Origin: Coriobacteriaceae bacterium
GTDB taxonomy: Bacteria; Actinomycetota; Coriobacteriia; Coriobacteriales; Eggerthellaceae
Assembly: GCA_004555335.1 (NCBI GenBank)
Contig: SFII01000098.1
Location: forward strand, 1 to 8,735
Length of the DNA: 8,735 nt
Direction: 5' to 3'
The translations under genes were made by a program, and so were the position numbers. This document shows, one piece after another, positions 1 through 6,221 of the stretch (within the stretch, counting starts at the first letter, position 1; every line of letters starts with the position of its first letter). The notes beneath the pieces were generated by a model, which was not told the DNA's origin, did not search any database, and saw only the letters and a program-made list of their open reading frames with translations.

Positions 1-1
1 A

Positions 2-175
2 GACGAGCTGGAATCCCTTGCGGCGGAAGCCCGTCAAAGGCATAGGGCGGACGTGGAGGAAAAGGTGATGAAGGCCCCGGTGAAGATGATGCTCCCCGTG
101 GGGGCGTTGATCCTGCCCTCGATGCTGATCCTTGTCCTGGGACCGGTGCTGCTGGGTATGGTAGGAGGTTTTTAG
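2..175 (+). CDS. tadC: TadC-like pilus platform protein, C-terminal end (partial)
   Basis: Only the last 57 codons are present; the gene enters from the left edge in frame 2 and stops with TAG at 173-175. What is visible is a charged segment (DELESLAAEARQRHRADVEE) followed by KAPVKMMLPVGALILPSM and a hydrophobic helix ending in GMVGGF. A charged linker, then a K-A-P-V-K-M box, then a final transmembrane helix is the typical end of type II secretion F-domain proteins of the TadC kind. These sit in the inner membrane and couple the TadA ATPase to pilin extraction. The call is supported by the pilin-like gene that follows at once: the AGGAGG serving that gene overlaps the last codons of this one. 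The T2SSF domain itself is outside the window, so TadC rather than TadB rests on gene order and on this tail. Confidence 0.8.
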   Translation, partial: DELESLAAEARQRHRADVEEKVMKAPVKMMLPVGALILPSMLILVLGPVLLGMVGGF

Positions 176-177
176 GA

Positions 178-399
178 ATGGAGATGATCCGAATGACTGC
201 TTCTCGTTTGACTGCGCTGCTCATCGCATTCGATTTGCGCCTTAGGAAGAAGCTGGGGGATTCGAAAGGGCAGGGAACGACCGAATACGCCATTCTGGTC
301 GGTGTCTTGGTGGTGATCGCGATGCTTGCGATAACGGTGTTTAAACCCAAGATCCAGGAGCTTTGGGATGCGATTGCCAGCGGTATCAACGGCTTGTGA
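178..399 (+). CDS. Flp-type (class III signal peptide) pilin, probable major pilin
   Basis: A 73-aa protein with a basic leader of 31 residues ending in K30-G31, then Q32-G-T-T-E36 and a hydrophobic stretch (YAILVGVLVVIAMLAITVF), then a short polar tail ending INGL. G|QGTTEYA matches the Flp/class III prepilin cleavage signature, in which a prepilin peptidase cuts after Gly and Glu at +5 guides assembly into the filament. The predicted mature subunit is only 42 residues, which is Flp-like. The start at ATG 178 is favoured by AGGAGG at 163-168, 9 nt upstream; ATGs at 184 and 193 are in frame but lie further from it. The gene follows tadC after 2 nt. The order TadC, small pilin, TadE is common in actinobacterial Tad loci. 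Whether this is the filament subunit or a minor pilin cannot be told from this window, because a dedicated flp gene could lie elsewhere. Confidence 0.82.
   Translation: MEMIRMTASRLTALLIAFDLRLRKKLGDSKGQGTTEYAILVGVLVVIAMLAITVFKPKIQELWDAIASGINGL
356..360 (+). promoter_or_regulatory. Shine-Dalgarno AGGAG inside the pilin gene
   Basis: AGGAG lies 7 nt upstream of ATG 368, inside the coding sequence of the preceding pilin. It decides the start of the next gene, which would otherwise look like a frame shadow, and implies a 32-nt overlap of the two genes. Confidence 0.6.
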
Positions 400-598
400 T
401 CGCCTTCGGTGCGATGTCGGGCAGGCCACGGTGGAGTTCGCCATCGTCCTTGCGGCATTCATGGTGGTTGCGATTGCCTATGGCGCCCTCTGGGATTCGC
501 TCAAGGAAGGGGCGTTCATCGAGCATGCCCTCCAAAGCGCCTCGCATCATATCCAGCAGGTTTCGCAGGGAGCGTGGGGCGATGTCCTGGCGTACTGA
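368..598 (+). CDS. Small prepilin-like protein (TadE/Flp-like), second pilin candidate
   Basis: A 76-aa protein with an 18-residue leader ending G18, then Q19-A-T-V-E23-F and a hydrophobic helix (AIVLAAFMVVAIAYGAL), then a polar tail of about 35 residues. The G|QATVEF box is the prepilin-type cleavage site with Glu at +5, as in TadE-like pseudopilins, but the protein is far shorter than a normal TadE (usually about 130-200 aa). The predicted mature form is about 58 residues. ATG 368 is chosen because of the AGGAG at 356-360. This start overlaps the upstream pilin by 32 nt in another frame. No in-frame ATG or GTG lies between 368 and the cleavage box, so the overlap is probably real. The 3' end overlaps the next gene by 17 nt. 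Its role is inferred as a minor pilin or second pilin of the same system. Confidence 0.72.
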   Translation: MRLPAVSTACDRLRCDVGQATVEFAIVLAAFMVVAIAYGALWDSLKEGAFIEHALQSASHHIQQVSQGAWGDVLAY

Positions 599-1079
599 TT
601 CCGGGCAAGCCACCGTGGAGGCGGCGTTCCTCATTCCCGTGATCTTCGTCGTGATGATGGTTTTGCTGCAGCCCGGGATCATCCTCTACGACCGTATGGT
701 GATGAACCATGCGGCTGCGGAGGCATGCCGCATGCTCGCAACGAGCACGGGCTCCGCCGACTCCTCGAAGGAGCGCTGCGAGGAATTGATCCGCAGACGT
801 TTGGGGGCGATTCCCCAACAGGACCTGTTCCATATCCACGAAGGGGGTTGCAGCTACCGGATCGTGCTGAGCGGGGATGATTCCTCCCAGGTGGTCCAGG
901 TGGAGATAACGAACCGGATCCGACCGCTTCCCTTGAACATATTGGGTCCCATCGCGGGCGCCTCGTCGGATGGGAGCATTCTGATTCGCGTGGTCCAGAA
1001 GGCCCAAGCGCAGCCCGAGTGGGTTTCCGCGTCTTCGAATGGGGTGAGCCCGGACTCCTGGGTTCATGGAAGGGATTGA
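582..1079 (+). CDS. TadE-like pseudopilin (minor pilin)
   Basis: A 165-aa protein. Residues 1-8 form a very short leader ending G8; Q9-A-T-V-E13 and a hydrophobic segment (AAFLIPVIFVVMMVLLQPGI) follow. Next comes DRMVMNHAAAEACRMLA, typical of TadE proteins, where the helix runs on into a conserved A-rich amphipathic stretch. The C-terminal part is soluble, would be outside the membrane, and has three Cys (two near residues 50-67, one in GGCSYRI). The open frame extends upstream, but ATG 582 is preferred: AGGGAG at 567-572 lies 9 nt upstream and the leader then has normal length. It overlaps the previous gene by 17 nt. In Tad systems TadE is processed by prepilin peptidase and is needed for pilus assembly; that role is assumed here by family. 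Confidence 0.82.
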   Translation: MSWRTDSGQATVEAAFLIPVIFVVMMVLLQPGIILYDRMVMNHAAAEACRMLATSTGSADSSKERCEELIRRRLGAIPQQDLFHIHEGGCSYRIVLSGDDSSQVVQVEITNRIRPLPLNILGPIAGASSDGSILIRVVQKAQAQPEWVSASSNGVSPDSWVHGRD

Positions 1080-1087
1080 TCGATTCT

Positions 1088-3247
1088 ATGATGTTTGCTG
1101 GAAATACAGCTGGTTATCCCGCACGGAAGCGGCCGTTCTTCGAGGACGATGGGGGATTTTCCACTGTGGGCATGGTGCTGGCCATGCTGCTCACCTTGGC
1201 CTTGATCTTCACATCGGCCCAGATGGGGCGCGTGCAATCCGCATCTGCGGATATCCAGAATGTTGCGGATGCGGCTGCACTTGCCGCAGAGAACCAGGTT
1301 GCCTCGTTCTATATCGTAGCCAATATCTGCGATGCCGTGGTGCTTTCCATGTCGTTGACGGGGATCTGCGTTGCGGCATTGGGGGTGGCCTGCATGTGCG
1401 TTCCCCTTGCTGCGGGTCTTTCCGTGGAACTGGAAGGAGCCGCTGCCAAGATATTCCAGGCGCGCAACGGCTTCGCCCAGAAGGCCGCGAAAGGCCTGAA
1501 TCAGCTCCAGAAGATGCTTCCCTTCATCGCATGCGCCCAGGCATACTCCGTTGCAAGCGCCAACAGCGGGAAAGAGGGCTCGTATCTGGGCTGCGCGGTC
1601 CTTCTTCCCTTCCAGGGTGCCGAGATCTCCATTCCGGAAGCCGAGGGAACCGAAGAGGCGATGGCGGATATCGAAGAGCAGGGCGATGGGATACGCGAAT
1701 CGGCCGAAAAGGCGGAAGATGCCGCCCAGGATGCCCTGGAGTACAAGAAGGCTGCGTTCATGGCGGATTGCGGGAACGATCCGAATTACTGCATGTACCA
1801 GAGGGCGGAAAGCCTGGCGGGCCTTTCCGGGTCCCGGAATCCCGTATACAAGAGCGTTGATTCCTGGTCGTTCTCCGTCGCGTTGAAACGCGCGCAGGCG
1901 TACTACTCAAAGCGTTTGGAAAACGAGGCTCCCGCCGATGATTCGGTGGGAGAGCAAGCAAGATCGGCAATCCGGCGCAACTTCTACGAGTTCGCCGTAG
2001 AGGAGATTGGGCGGGGTTTCGTCATCGAGGATTCGGATTCCTTCGAGGCGTATTTCCCGACGCTTCCGAAGAATACCGACCAGATGCGCTCCACCCGCCT
2101 GTACACGGATTGCATCTACCCCGTTTCCAGGAACCAGGCAGGACGTCTGGTAATGCATGCCTGGTCCGGGTGCCCGACGGCGCAGGAGCAGGAGGATGCG
2201 GGAATGGGATCGGTTTGTCAGATGGAGAGTTCGGATTACCAGACATGCCCTTCTTGCGGTTTCACGGCAAGCAGCGTGGGCTCTGTCGCCTCTGCCTCCT
2301 CGAGCATCAGCAACGGTTTCGAATACCACTACCTTCAGGTCGTGCAGGCTGCAGGGCAGTACCAGGAGGCGATGGGCAAGCTCGGTCCTCACAAGCGCGA
2401 GGTGGAGGAAAAGGCAGGGGGCCTGCTCGAGCGGCTGAAAGGGCTGGCGGACCAGGTTGCGGGTTCCAGGATCGAGGTGGACCCGCCCGGGAAGTTCGGG
2501 GCGGTTGCCATCGTGGCTTGCGTGGATGGGGTTTCCACAGGTTCCCTGTTCCCTCCGGGTTTCGTGCAGGGGACGGGAAGCCTGGGTGCCAGGGCGGCGA
2601 TTTCCGGAGCGACGCTTGCCGAAGACGATTCGAGCGAGACCGAGACGGTGATCACCGATCTGCTGAGCGGGTTTTCCCGGAGCATGGGAGGGTCTGGCAG
2701 CACCCCTATCGTCATGCGGCTCTGGTCTTCTTTGCTGATGGCTTATACGGATGGCCACGATGCCCTGGTAGGGGGAGTGCAGGATGCGCTCGACCGTTTG
2801 CCCCTGGTGGGGAAGAGCGGTTTGGGTGCGTGGGCTTCCAGGAAATTGGAGGATCTGATTGCAGGCGTCGGGCTCGAACCCGCCCAGCTTCATTCGTATA
2901 AACCAGTCATGGTCAATACGAGCCGGGTGATGGAAGCGGATTCGAGCGGCTTTTCCCAGGCGATGCTGAGCGTGAAGGCGGCATACGCCCGTGTGCCCGC
3001 CTCGGGTTCCCCCTTGTCTGCAGCGGTTGGGGGATTGGGGTCCTTCGCAACAGATCAGGCTGTCGCCGCCGAGGAAAGGCTGCTCATCGCTTCCATCGAG
3101 CTTCTGGGGATCGATGCGGAATCGATGCCCTTCTCCATTGCGCTTCCCCCTGCCGTCAAGGACACAAGCGCTGAGGCGATCGGAGCGGTGTTCTCTCGGT
3201 TGCAGGGTCTGACCGACAGCATTTCGACGACGAAGGAGTGGAGATGA
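1088..3247 (+). CDS. Large TadG-like N-terminal domain protein with unknown ectodomain
   Basis: A 719-aa protein. Residues 24-44 begin FSTVGMVLAM and form a membrane helix. It is followed by QSASADIQNVADAAALAAEN (residues 50-69), the hallmark of the putative Flp pilus-assembly TadE/G-like N-terminal domain. A second very hydrophobic stretch follows at about 73-115 (IVANICDAVVLSMSL...AALGVACMCVPLAAGL), so the topology may be a hairpin. The rest is a soluble region of about 600 residues with charged, possibly coiled segments (EEAMADIEEQGDGIRESAEK, AEDAAQDALEYKKAAF), many Cys (DCGNDPNYC, QTCPSCGF) and no von Willebrand A motif (no DxSxS) that I can see. The cleavage-like site G23|FSTVG lacks Glu at +5. 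The start is uncertain: ATG 1088 leaves 8 nt after the previous stop, with AAGGGA 12 nt upstream; TTG 1076 and ATG 1019 are alternatives. It ends in ATGA, overlapping the next start. It probably works at the cell surface with the pilus. Confidence 0.75.
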   Translation: MMFAGNTAGYPARKRPFFEDDGGFSTVGMVLAMLLTLALIFTSAQMGRVQSASADIQNVADAAALAAENQVASFYIVANICDAVVLSMSLTGICVAALGVACMCVPLAAGLSVELEGAAAKIFQARNGFAQKAAKGLNQLQKMLPFIACAQAYSVASANSGKEGSYLGCAVLLPFQGAEISIPEAEGTEEAMADIEEQGDGIRESAEKAEDAAQDALEYKKAAFMADCGNDPNYCMYQRAESLAGLSGSRNPVYKSVDSWSFSVALKRAQAYYSKRLENEAPADDSVGEQARSAIRRNFYEFAVEEIGRGFVIEDSDSFEAYFPTLPKNTDQMRSTRLYTDCIYPVSRNQAGRLVMHAWSGCPTAQEQEDAGMGSVCQMESSDYQTCPSCGFTASSVGSVASASSSISNGFEYHYLQVVQAAGQYQEAMGKLGPHKREVEEKAGGLLERLKGLADQVAGSRIEVDPPGKFGAVAIVACVDGVSTGSLFPPGFVQGTGSLGARAAISGATLAEDDSSETETVITDLLSGFSRSMGGSGSTPIVMRLWSSLLMAYTDGHDALVGGVQDALDRLPLVGKSGLGAWASRKLEDLIAGVGLEPAQLHSYKPVMVNTSRVMEADSSGFSQAMLSVKAAYARVPASGSPLSAAVGGLGSFATDQAVAAEERLLIASIELLGIDAESMPFSIALPPAVKDTSAEAIGAVFSRLQGLTDSISTTKEWR

Positions 3248-3831
3248 GCGCGTATCGATCCGTCTTCCGGAAGCAGCGGGTGCATTGGTCGGTAGCGGAA
3301 TCCGGCAACGGGAAGCGCGCGCTCGACCGGTTTTGCGGCATTGCCGGCAGGGGCTTAGCGCATTCGTGTCGGTCACCGACGCGGCGGGGGTACGGCTTTC
3401 ATCGGGCAAGAGGGGATTGCGAGGGGCAGATGACCGTCGAGTTCGTCGTGGCGTTCCCCGCGATGCTTGCCATCGCCCTCGTGGCGATGAATGCGCTGCT
3501 CTTCTTTTCCGAATGCGCCTCCTTCGATCGTTTGGCACGGCAGTCCATCTGCGTCCACGCTGCCGCACCGGCGTATGGGAAGGGAAGCGGGCAGATTGCG
3601 TCGGATATCCAGTCCGAATTGCAGGCTTCGTTCGACAGGGAATGGCTCCAAGTGGAAGTAGAGGCTTCCGGTGCGTCTTTGGGGCACGCCAGATACACGG
3701 CGACTTTGGGGTTCACGCCGACCCTGTTCGGGAGGAGCTTTTCGGGGAATGCTTTCGGAGTGCGCATATCCCCATTGGAGCATCAAGTAAGCATGGTTGT
3801 CGATCCATATAGACCGGGGGCGATCGCATGA
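3244..3831 (+). CDS. TadE/TadF-like pseudopilin with long leader
   Basis: A 195-aa protein containing E60-G61|Q62-M-T-V-E66-F followed by a hydrophobic helix (VVAFPAMLAIALVAMNALLFF). It then has SECASFDRLARQSICVHAAA, the amphipathic post-helix region seen in TadE/TadF proteins, and a soluble C-terminal part of about 90 residues. ATG 3244 overlaps the upstream stop (ATGA) with GAAGGAG at 3232-3238, 5 nt before it, so the start is well supported. The leader is then 61 residues, much longer than those of its neighbours (8-31). It is rich in Arg and Ser, without family resemblance that I recognise. A shorter product from ATG 3430 would begin inside the cleavage box (MTVEF) and lack the Gly. The expected role is a minor pilin or pseudopilin of the Tad machine. 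Confidence 0.75.
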   Translation: MSAYRSVFRKQRVHWSVAESGNGKRALDRFCGIAGRGLAHSCRSPTRRGYGFHRARGDCEGQMTVEFVVAFPAMLAIALVAMNALLFFSECASFDRLARQSICVHAAAPAYGKGSGQIASDIQSELQASFDREWLQVEVEASGASLGHARYTATLGFTPTLFGRSFSGNAFGVRISPLEHQVSMVVDPYRPGAIA

Positions 3832-4382
3832 AAAAACAACACGATACCTGGAAACTCAGGTTGATCCTATCCATCCTCACGCTTGCCACATCCTTGGCAA
3901 CCCTCCTGCTCTTAGGCTATGGCTGCGTTACCGCTGAAGAGGCGCAAGCCAGGGAGCCGGAGCTTACGGAGGAGACGGGATCTGGAGCGGGTCTTCGGCA
4001 GGCTTCCCTTCAGACGGACGATGCCCAGGGGGTCCCGTTCCGCCTTTTCGAACTGCTCGACGGATATTCCGGATATCAGGTGGGGGTGCTGCCCGAATCC
4101 TTTCCTCGGGAAGTGATCGATCCATCGGAAATCGGCTGCTCGGAAACCTATAGCGCCCAAGGGGTGGTGGGGATGGCCTGTATGGGCGATGCCGCCGATG
4201 CCCTGGTGCGGGCATCCGAAGCCCTGCAATCCCGCGGCTGGATCCTTGCCGATGAAGGGAATGGGGCAAGCGGCAGGACATTTATCAAGTCCCAAGGGAA
4301 ATACCGATGGGCATTCGTTTCCTGCAGCCAGGTGTCGGGGTCGGCGTCCTTGTGGATCGCCTATACGTGCGATGGGGAGTGA
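3828..4382 (+). CDS. Membrane-anchored or secreted protein of the pilus operon, function unknown
   Basis: A 184-aa protein with a basic N-terminus (MKKQHDTWKLR), a hydrophobic segment at residues 12-30 (LILSILTLATSLATLLLLGY) and Cys33. An acidic linker follows (EEAQAREPELTEETGSG) and then a soluble domain from about residue 68. LGYGC is a poor lipobox (Gly at -3, Tyr at -2), so an uncleaved membrane anchor is at least as likely as a lipoprotein. The soluble part has Cys residues spread so as to allow disulfides (IGCSETYS, GMACMGD, VSCSQVSG, YTCDGE) and segments such as LVRASEALQSRGWIL and KYRWAFVSCSQV. I do not recognise the domain. ATG 3828 overlaps the previous stop by 4 nt (ATGA) with a G-rich SD (GGGGG, 3816-3820). 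The neighbours suggest a pilus accessory protein acting outside the membrane. Confidence 0.72.
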   Translation: MKKQHDTWKLRLILSILTLATSLATLLLLGYGCVTAEEAQAREPELTEETGSGAGLRQASLQTDDAQGVPFRLFELLDGYSGYQVGVLPESFPREVIDPSEIGCSETYSAQGVVGMACMGDAADALVRASEALQSRGWILADEGNGASGRTFIKSQGKYRWAFVSCSQVSGSASLWIAYTCDGE

Positions 4383-4387
4383 TTGCG

Positions 4388-4711
4388 ATGATGCTGGCGT
4401 GCAGCCTGCCCTCAAGGGTGAGGGGCCTGCTCTTCAGGAAGGATTTCCATGACGAGATGCTCATCTGTCCGTGCCGCAGCATCCATACATTCGGGATGGA
4501 GCGCAGCATCGACGTCGCTTTCGTCGACCGCTTCGGATCGGTGCTGCTTGCCAAGCGCGGCTTGGCTCCGTTCAGGGTGCTGCGATGCAAAGGTGCCTGC
4601 GCGGTGATCGAGCGCGTCAGCATTCCGGGCGGGTCCTGGTATGAGCAGGGGCAATGCTTGCAATCGTTTTCCGTTAGCGTTCCAGGCTCGATTGAAAGGA
4701 GAATCGTATGA
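4388..4711 (+). CDS. DUF192 family protein
   Basis: A 107-aa protein, close to the usual DUF192 domain length. The diagnostic block is visible at residues 31-47: SIHTFGMERSIDVAFVD, which matches the family's H-T-x-x-M-x-x-x-I-D-V-x-F-x-D pattern. A strand-rich tail with GACAVIERVS follows, where the family usually has a V-L-E motif. Biochemical function is unknown for the family; many members are secreted or lipoproteins. Here there is no clear signal peptide. ATG 4388 has GGGGAG 8 nt upstream at 4374-4379; GTG 4379, overlapping the previous stop as GTGA, is an alternative adding three residues. It overlaps the next gene by ATGA. The call rests on the motif and length. A link to pilus assembly is inferred from position in the operon. 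Confidence 0.75.
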   Translation: MMLACSLPSRVRGLLFRKDFHDEMLICPCRSIHTFGMERSIDVAFVDRFGSVLLAKRGLAPFRVLRCKGACAVIERVSIPGGSWYEQGQCLQSFSVSVPGSIERRIV

Positions 4712-5103
4712 AGGTCTGTCCGGTGTGCAATGCGACCAGTTTCAAGGATATGGATGTGTGCTTCGGGTGCATGCATCGTTTCGGGGAACCCGAGGAATCC
4801 GATTTCGAAAGGGATGGCGACCATCCTGTCCTTGTCGCAGGGCATTCGGTCTTGCGGGAAACCGGGGCTGTTACCGATACGGCACCGGATGGGGATGGGT
4901 TTTCCCAAGAACCCGGCACCTCGAGCGTGCTTTCCGGATCCAGCTCGGAGGGAGCCGGTGCGAAGATGGCATCCCCTTTAGGCTCGCGACCGTCCGCCGG
5001 GGTGGGATCGGGCATGGTTGCAGCTTCCGTTGCGGAAGAACCCGTCGTGCTCCCTGTCGCGGGCGGTGGTTTCGATCTGGTGATAAGCATCCGTCCCGCC
5101 TAA
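4708..5103 (+). CDS. Zinc-ribbon protein, function unknown
   Basis: A 131-aa protein. Cys4-x2-Cys7 and Cys18-x2-Cys21 (KVCPVCN ... VCFGCMHRF) form a short zinc-ribbon at the extreme N-terminus. Residues from about 25 to 118 are low-complexity, rich in Gly, Ser, Ala, Pro and acidic residues, and look disordered. The C-terminus ends abruptly with GGGFDLVISIRPA. No membrane segment is visible, so it is probably cytoplasmic. ATG 4708 overlaps the DUF192 stop (ATGA) and has AAAGGAGA at 4696-4703. The last strand-like segment resembles the start of a folded domain more than a natural end, so the gene may be a shortened version of a longer ribbon-linker-domain protein; this is only an impression. 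It is the last gene before the hairpin at 5114-5128. Confidence 0.68.
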   Translation: MKVCPVCNATSFKDMDVCFGCMHRFGEPEESDFERDGDHPVLVAGHSVLRETGAVTDTAPDGDGFSQEPGTSSVLSGSSSEGAGAKMASPLGSRPSAGVGSGMVAASVAEEPVVLPVAGGGFDLVISIRPA

Positions 5104-5113
5104 GAAGCGGCAG

Positions 5114-5128
5114 CCGGGCGGTGCCCGG
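5114..5128 (+). terminator. Short GC hairpin between convergent genes, possible terminator
   Basis: CCGGGC (5114-5119), a 3-nt loop GGT, and GCCCGG (5123-5128) form a perfect 6-bp stem 10 nt after the stop of the zinc-ribbon gene. On + it is followed by only a short GTTTCT. It lies in the 41-nt gap between two convergent genes and could serve both strands. The stem is short and the T tract weak, so efficiency is doubtful. Confidence 0.4.
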
Positions 5129-5144
5129 GTTTCTGCACGAGCCC

Positions 5145-6117
5145 TTAATCGGCGGGGATGGCAGGGATGGCGACGAGGAAGCATGCACCGCCTTCGGGCC
5201 GGTTGAAGGCCTCGACGGTGCCGTCATGGGCTTCGACGATGGATTTGACGATGGAAAGCCCCGGAGAAGTCGGTACGGTAGAAGCGCTCGAATAGCAGCT
5301 TGGGTTCCACATCCCCGAAACCCGTGCCATCGTCCGTTACTGCGATGACGGAATTCTCCCCGATTCCATACAGCTCGATCTGGATATGGCCGCCAGGCTC
5401 GATGAATCGGCTCGCGTTGTCGACCAGGTTCGACACCACCTGCTTGAGCCTGTTGCGGTTGCCCAGGACATCGGGTGCCTCGCCGGTGATGCTGATGTTC
5501 GCCTGCCTGTCCGAAAGCACGGGGGAAAGCGCGTCGACCGCTTCCTGCGCGATGTTCTTCAAGTTCACGCGCTCCATCTCGGTAACCAGGTTGTCTTCCT
5601 CGACGTGCTGGATGGTCAGAAGGTCGTTGACCAGATGGGAGAGCCTTTCGGCTTCGGAAACGATGGTGTTGCAGAACTTCTCATGCAGTACGGGAGGCAG
5701 ATCGGGGTCGAGCAGGAGTTCCGCATTTCCCCTGATGGCGGTAAGCGGCGTGCGCAACTCGTGCGCGACGTTTCCAACGAATTGCTTTTCCTGTTTTTCC
5801 CGGCGGATGAGCTCCTGGCATTGGTTCTGGTAGCGCGCCATCAGGTCCTTGAAGTCCTGGGCGAGCATGTCGGCCTCGTGCAGTTCCCCCCTCGGCGTGA
5901 AATCTACGGTGCTATCGCCGGCGCGTGCCGCCTTGATCTTGCGCGAGAGGCTTTGAAGCGGGTCTGCGATAAGCGATCCGATGATGAGCGCCGCCACGAA
6001 GCTGAGCATGGAAAGCGGGATGACCGCGAAGAAGGCGCGCAGGTCGAAGCGTCCTGCGCGGATGATGAGCAGCAGGAGCACGGTGCAGGAAAGCAGGACC
6101 AAAAGGCCCGAAAGCAT
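5145..6117 (-). pseudogene. Sensor histidine kinase, frame-disrupted in the ATP lid
   Basis: From ATG 6117 the frame gives two membrane helices (about 1-19 and 29-51) with a very short outer loop, and a HAMP-like linker (DPLQSLSRKIKAARAGD). It continues with a HisKA box (HELRTPLTAIRGNAELL, phospho-acceptor His119), an N box (SNLVDNASRF, about 229-238), a G1 box (DDGTGF, 262-267) and an F box (FERFYR, 276-281). After RTDFS the frame changes: the kinase tail GLSIVKSIVEAHDGTVEAFN continues in another frame to the stop at 5145-5147, while the original frame ends at 5224 with unrelated residues. The usual G2 box (GxGLGL) between F box and tail is missing. The upstream start region is also abnormal. 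Membrane location and signalling to the regulator encoded upstream are expected for the intact ancestor. ATP binding and autophosphorylation should be impaired in this copy. A sequencing or assembly error is the main alternative. Confidence 0.75.
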
Positions 6118-6180
6118 CGCGAAGAATGTCGATAGGCGTTTGATGTCTGCCTCGATTCGAAGGTGGGGGTGGGGTTCTTA

Positions 6181-6212
6181 GCAAAAGCGCGGCCGGTGGA
6201 AATGCCGGCCGC
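6181..6212 (-). terminator. Rho-independent terminator-like hairpin after the response regulator
   Basis: Read on the minus strand, GCGGCCGG, an 8-nt loop and CCGGCCGC form a perfect 8-bp GC stem, followed by GCTTTTGC. It begins 10 nt after the regulator stop and precedes the kinase frame. The stem is strong but the T run is only four long. It may attenuate or end transcription between the two genes. Confidence 0.5.
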
Positions 6213-6221
6213 GGGAAGTTG

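Noticed and set aside
1907..3568. 553-aa open frame on the minus strand
   Set aside because: It lies opposite the 719-aa TadG-like gene and the next pseudopilin, is rich in Arg, Pro and Ser with no motif, and is a typical GC-driven shadow.
3828..3930. Lipoprotein signal peptide in the 184-aa protein
   Set aside because: Cys33 follows L-G-Y-G, which has Gly at -3 and Tyr at -2; this is a poor lipobox, so the protein was left as membrane-anchored or secreted.
5386..6135. 249-aa open frame on the plus strand
   Set aside because: It is antisense to the kinase, which shows HisKA, N, G1 and F boxes; the plus-strand product has no recognisable feature.
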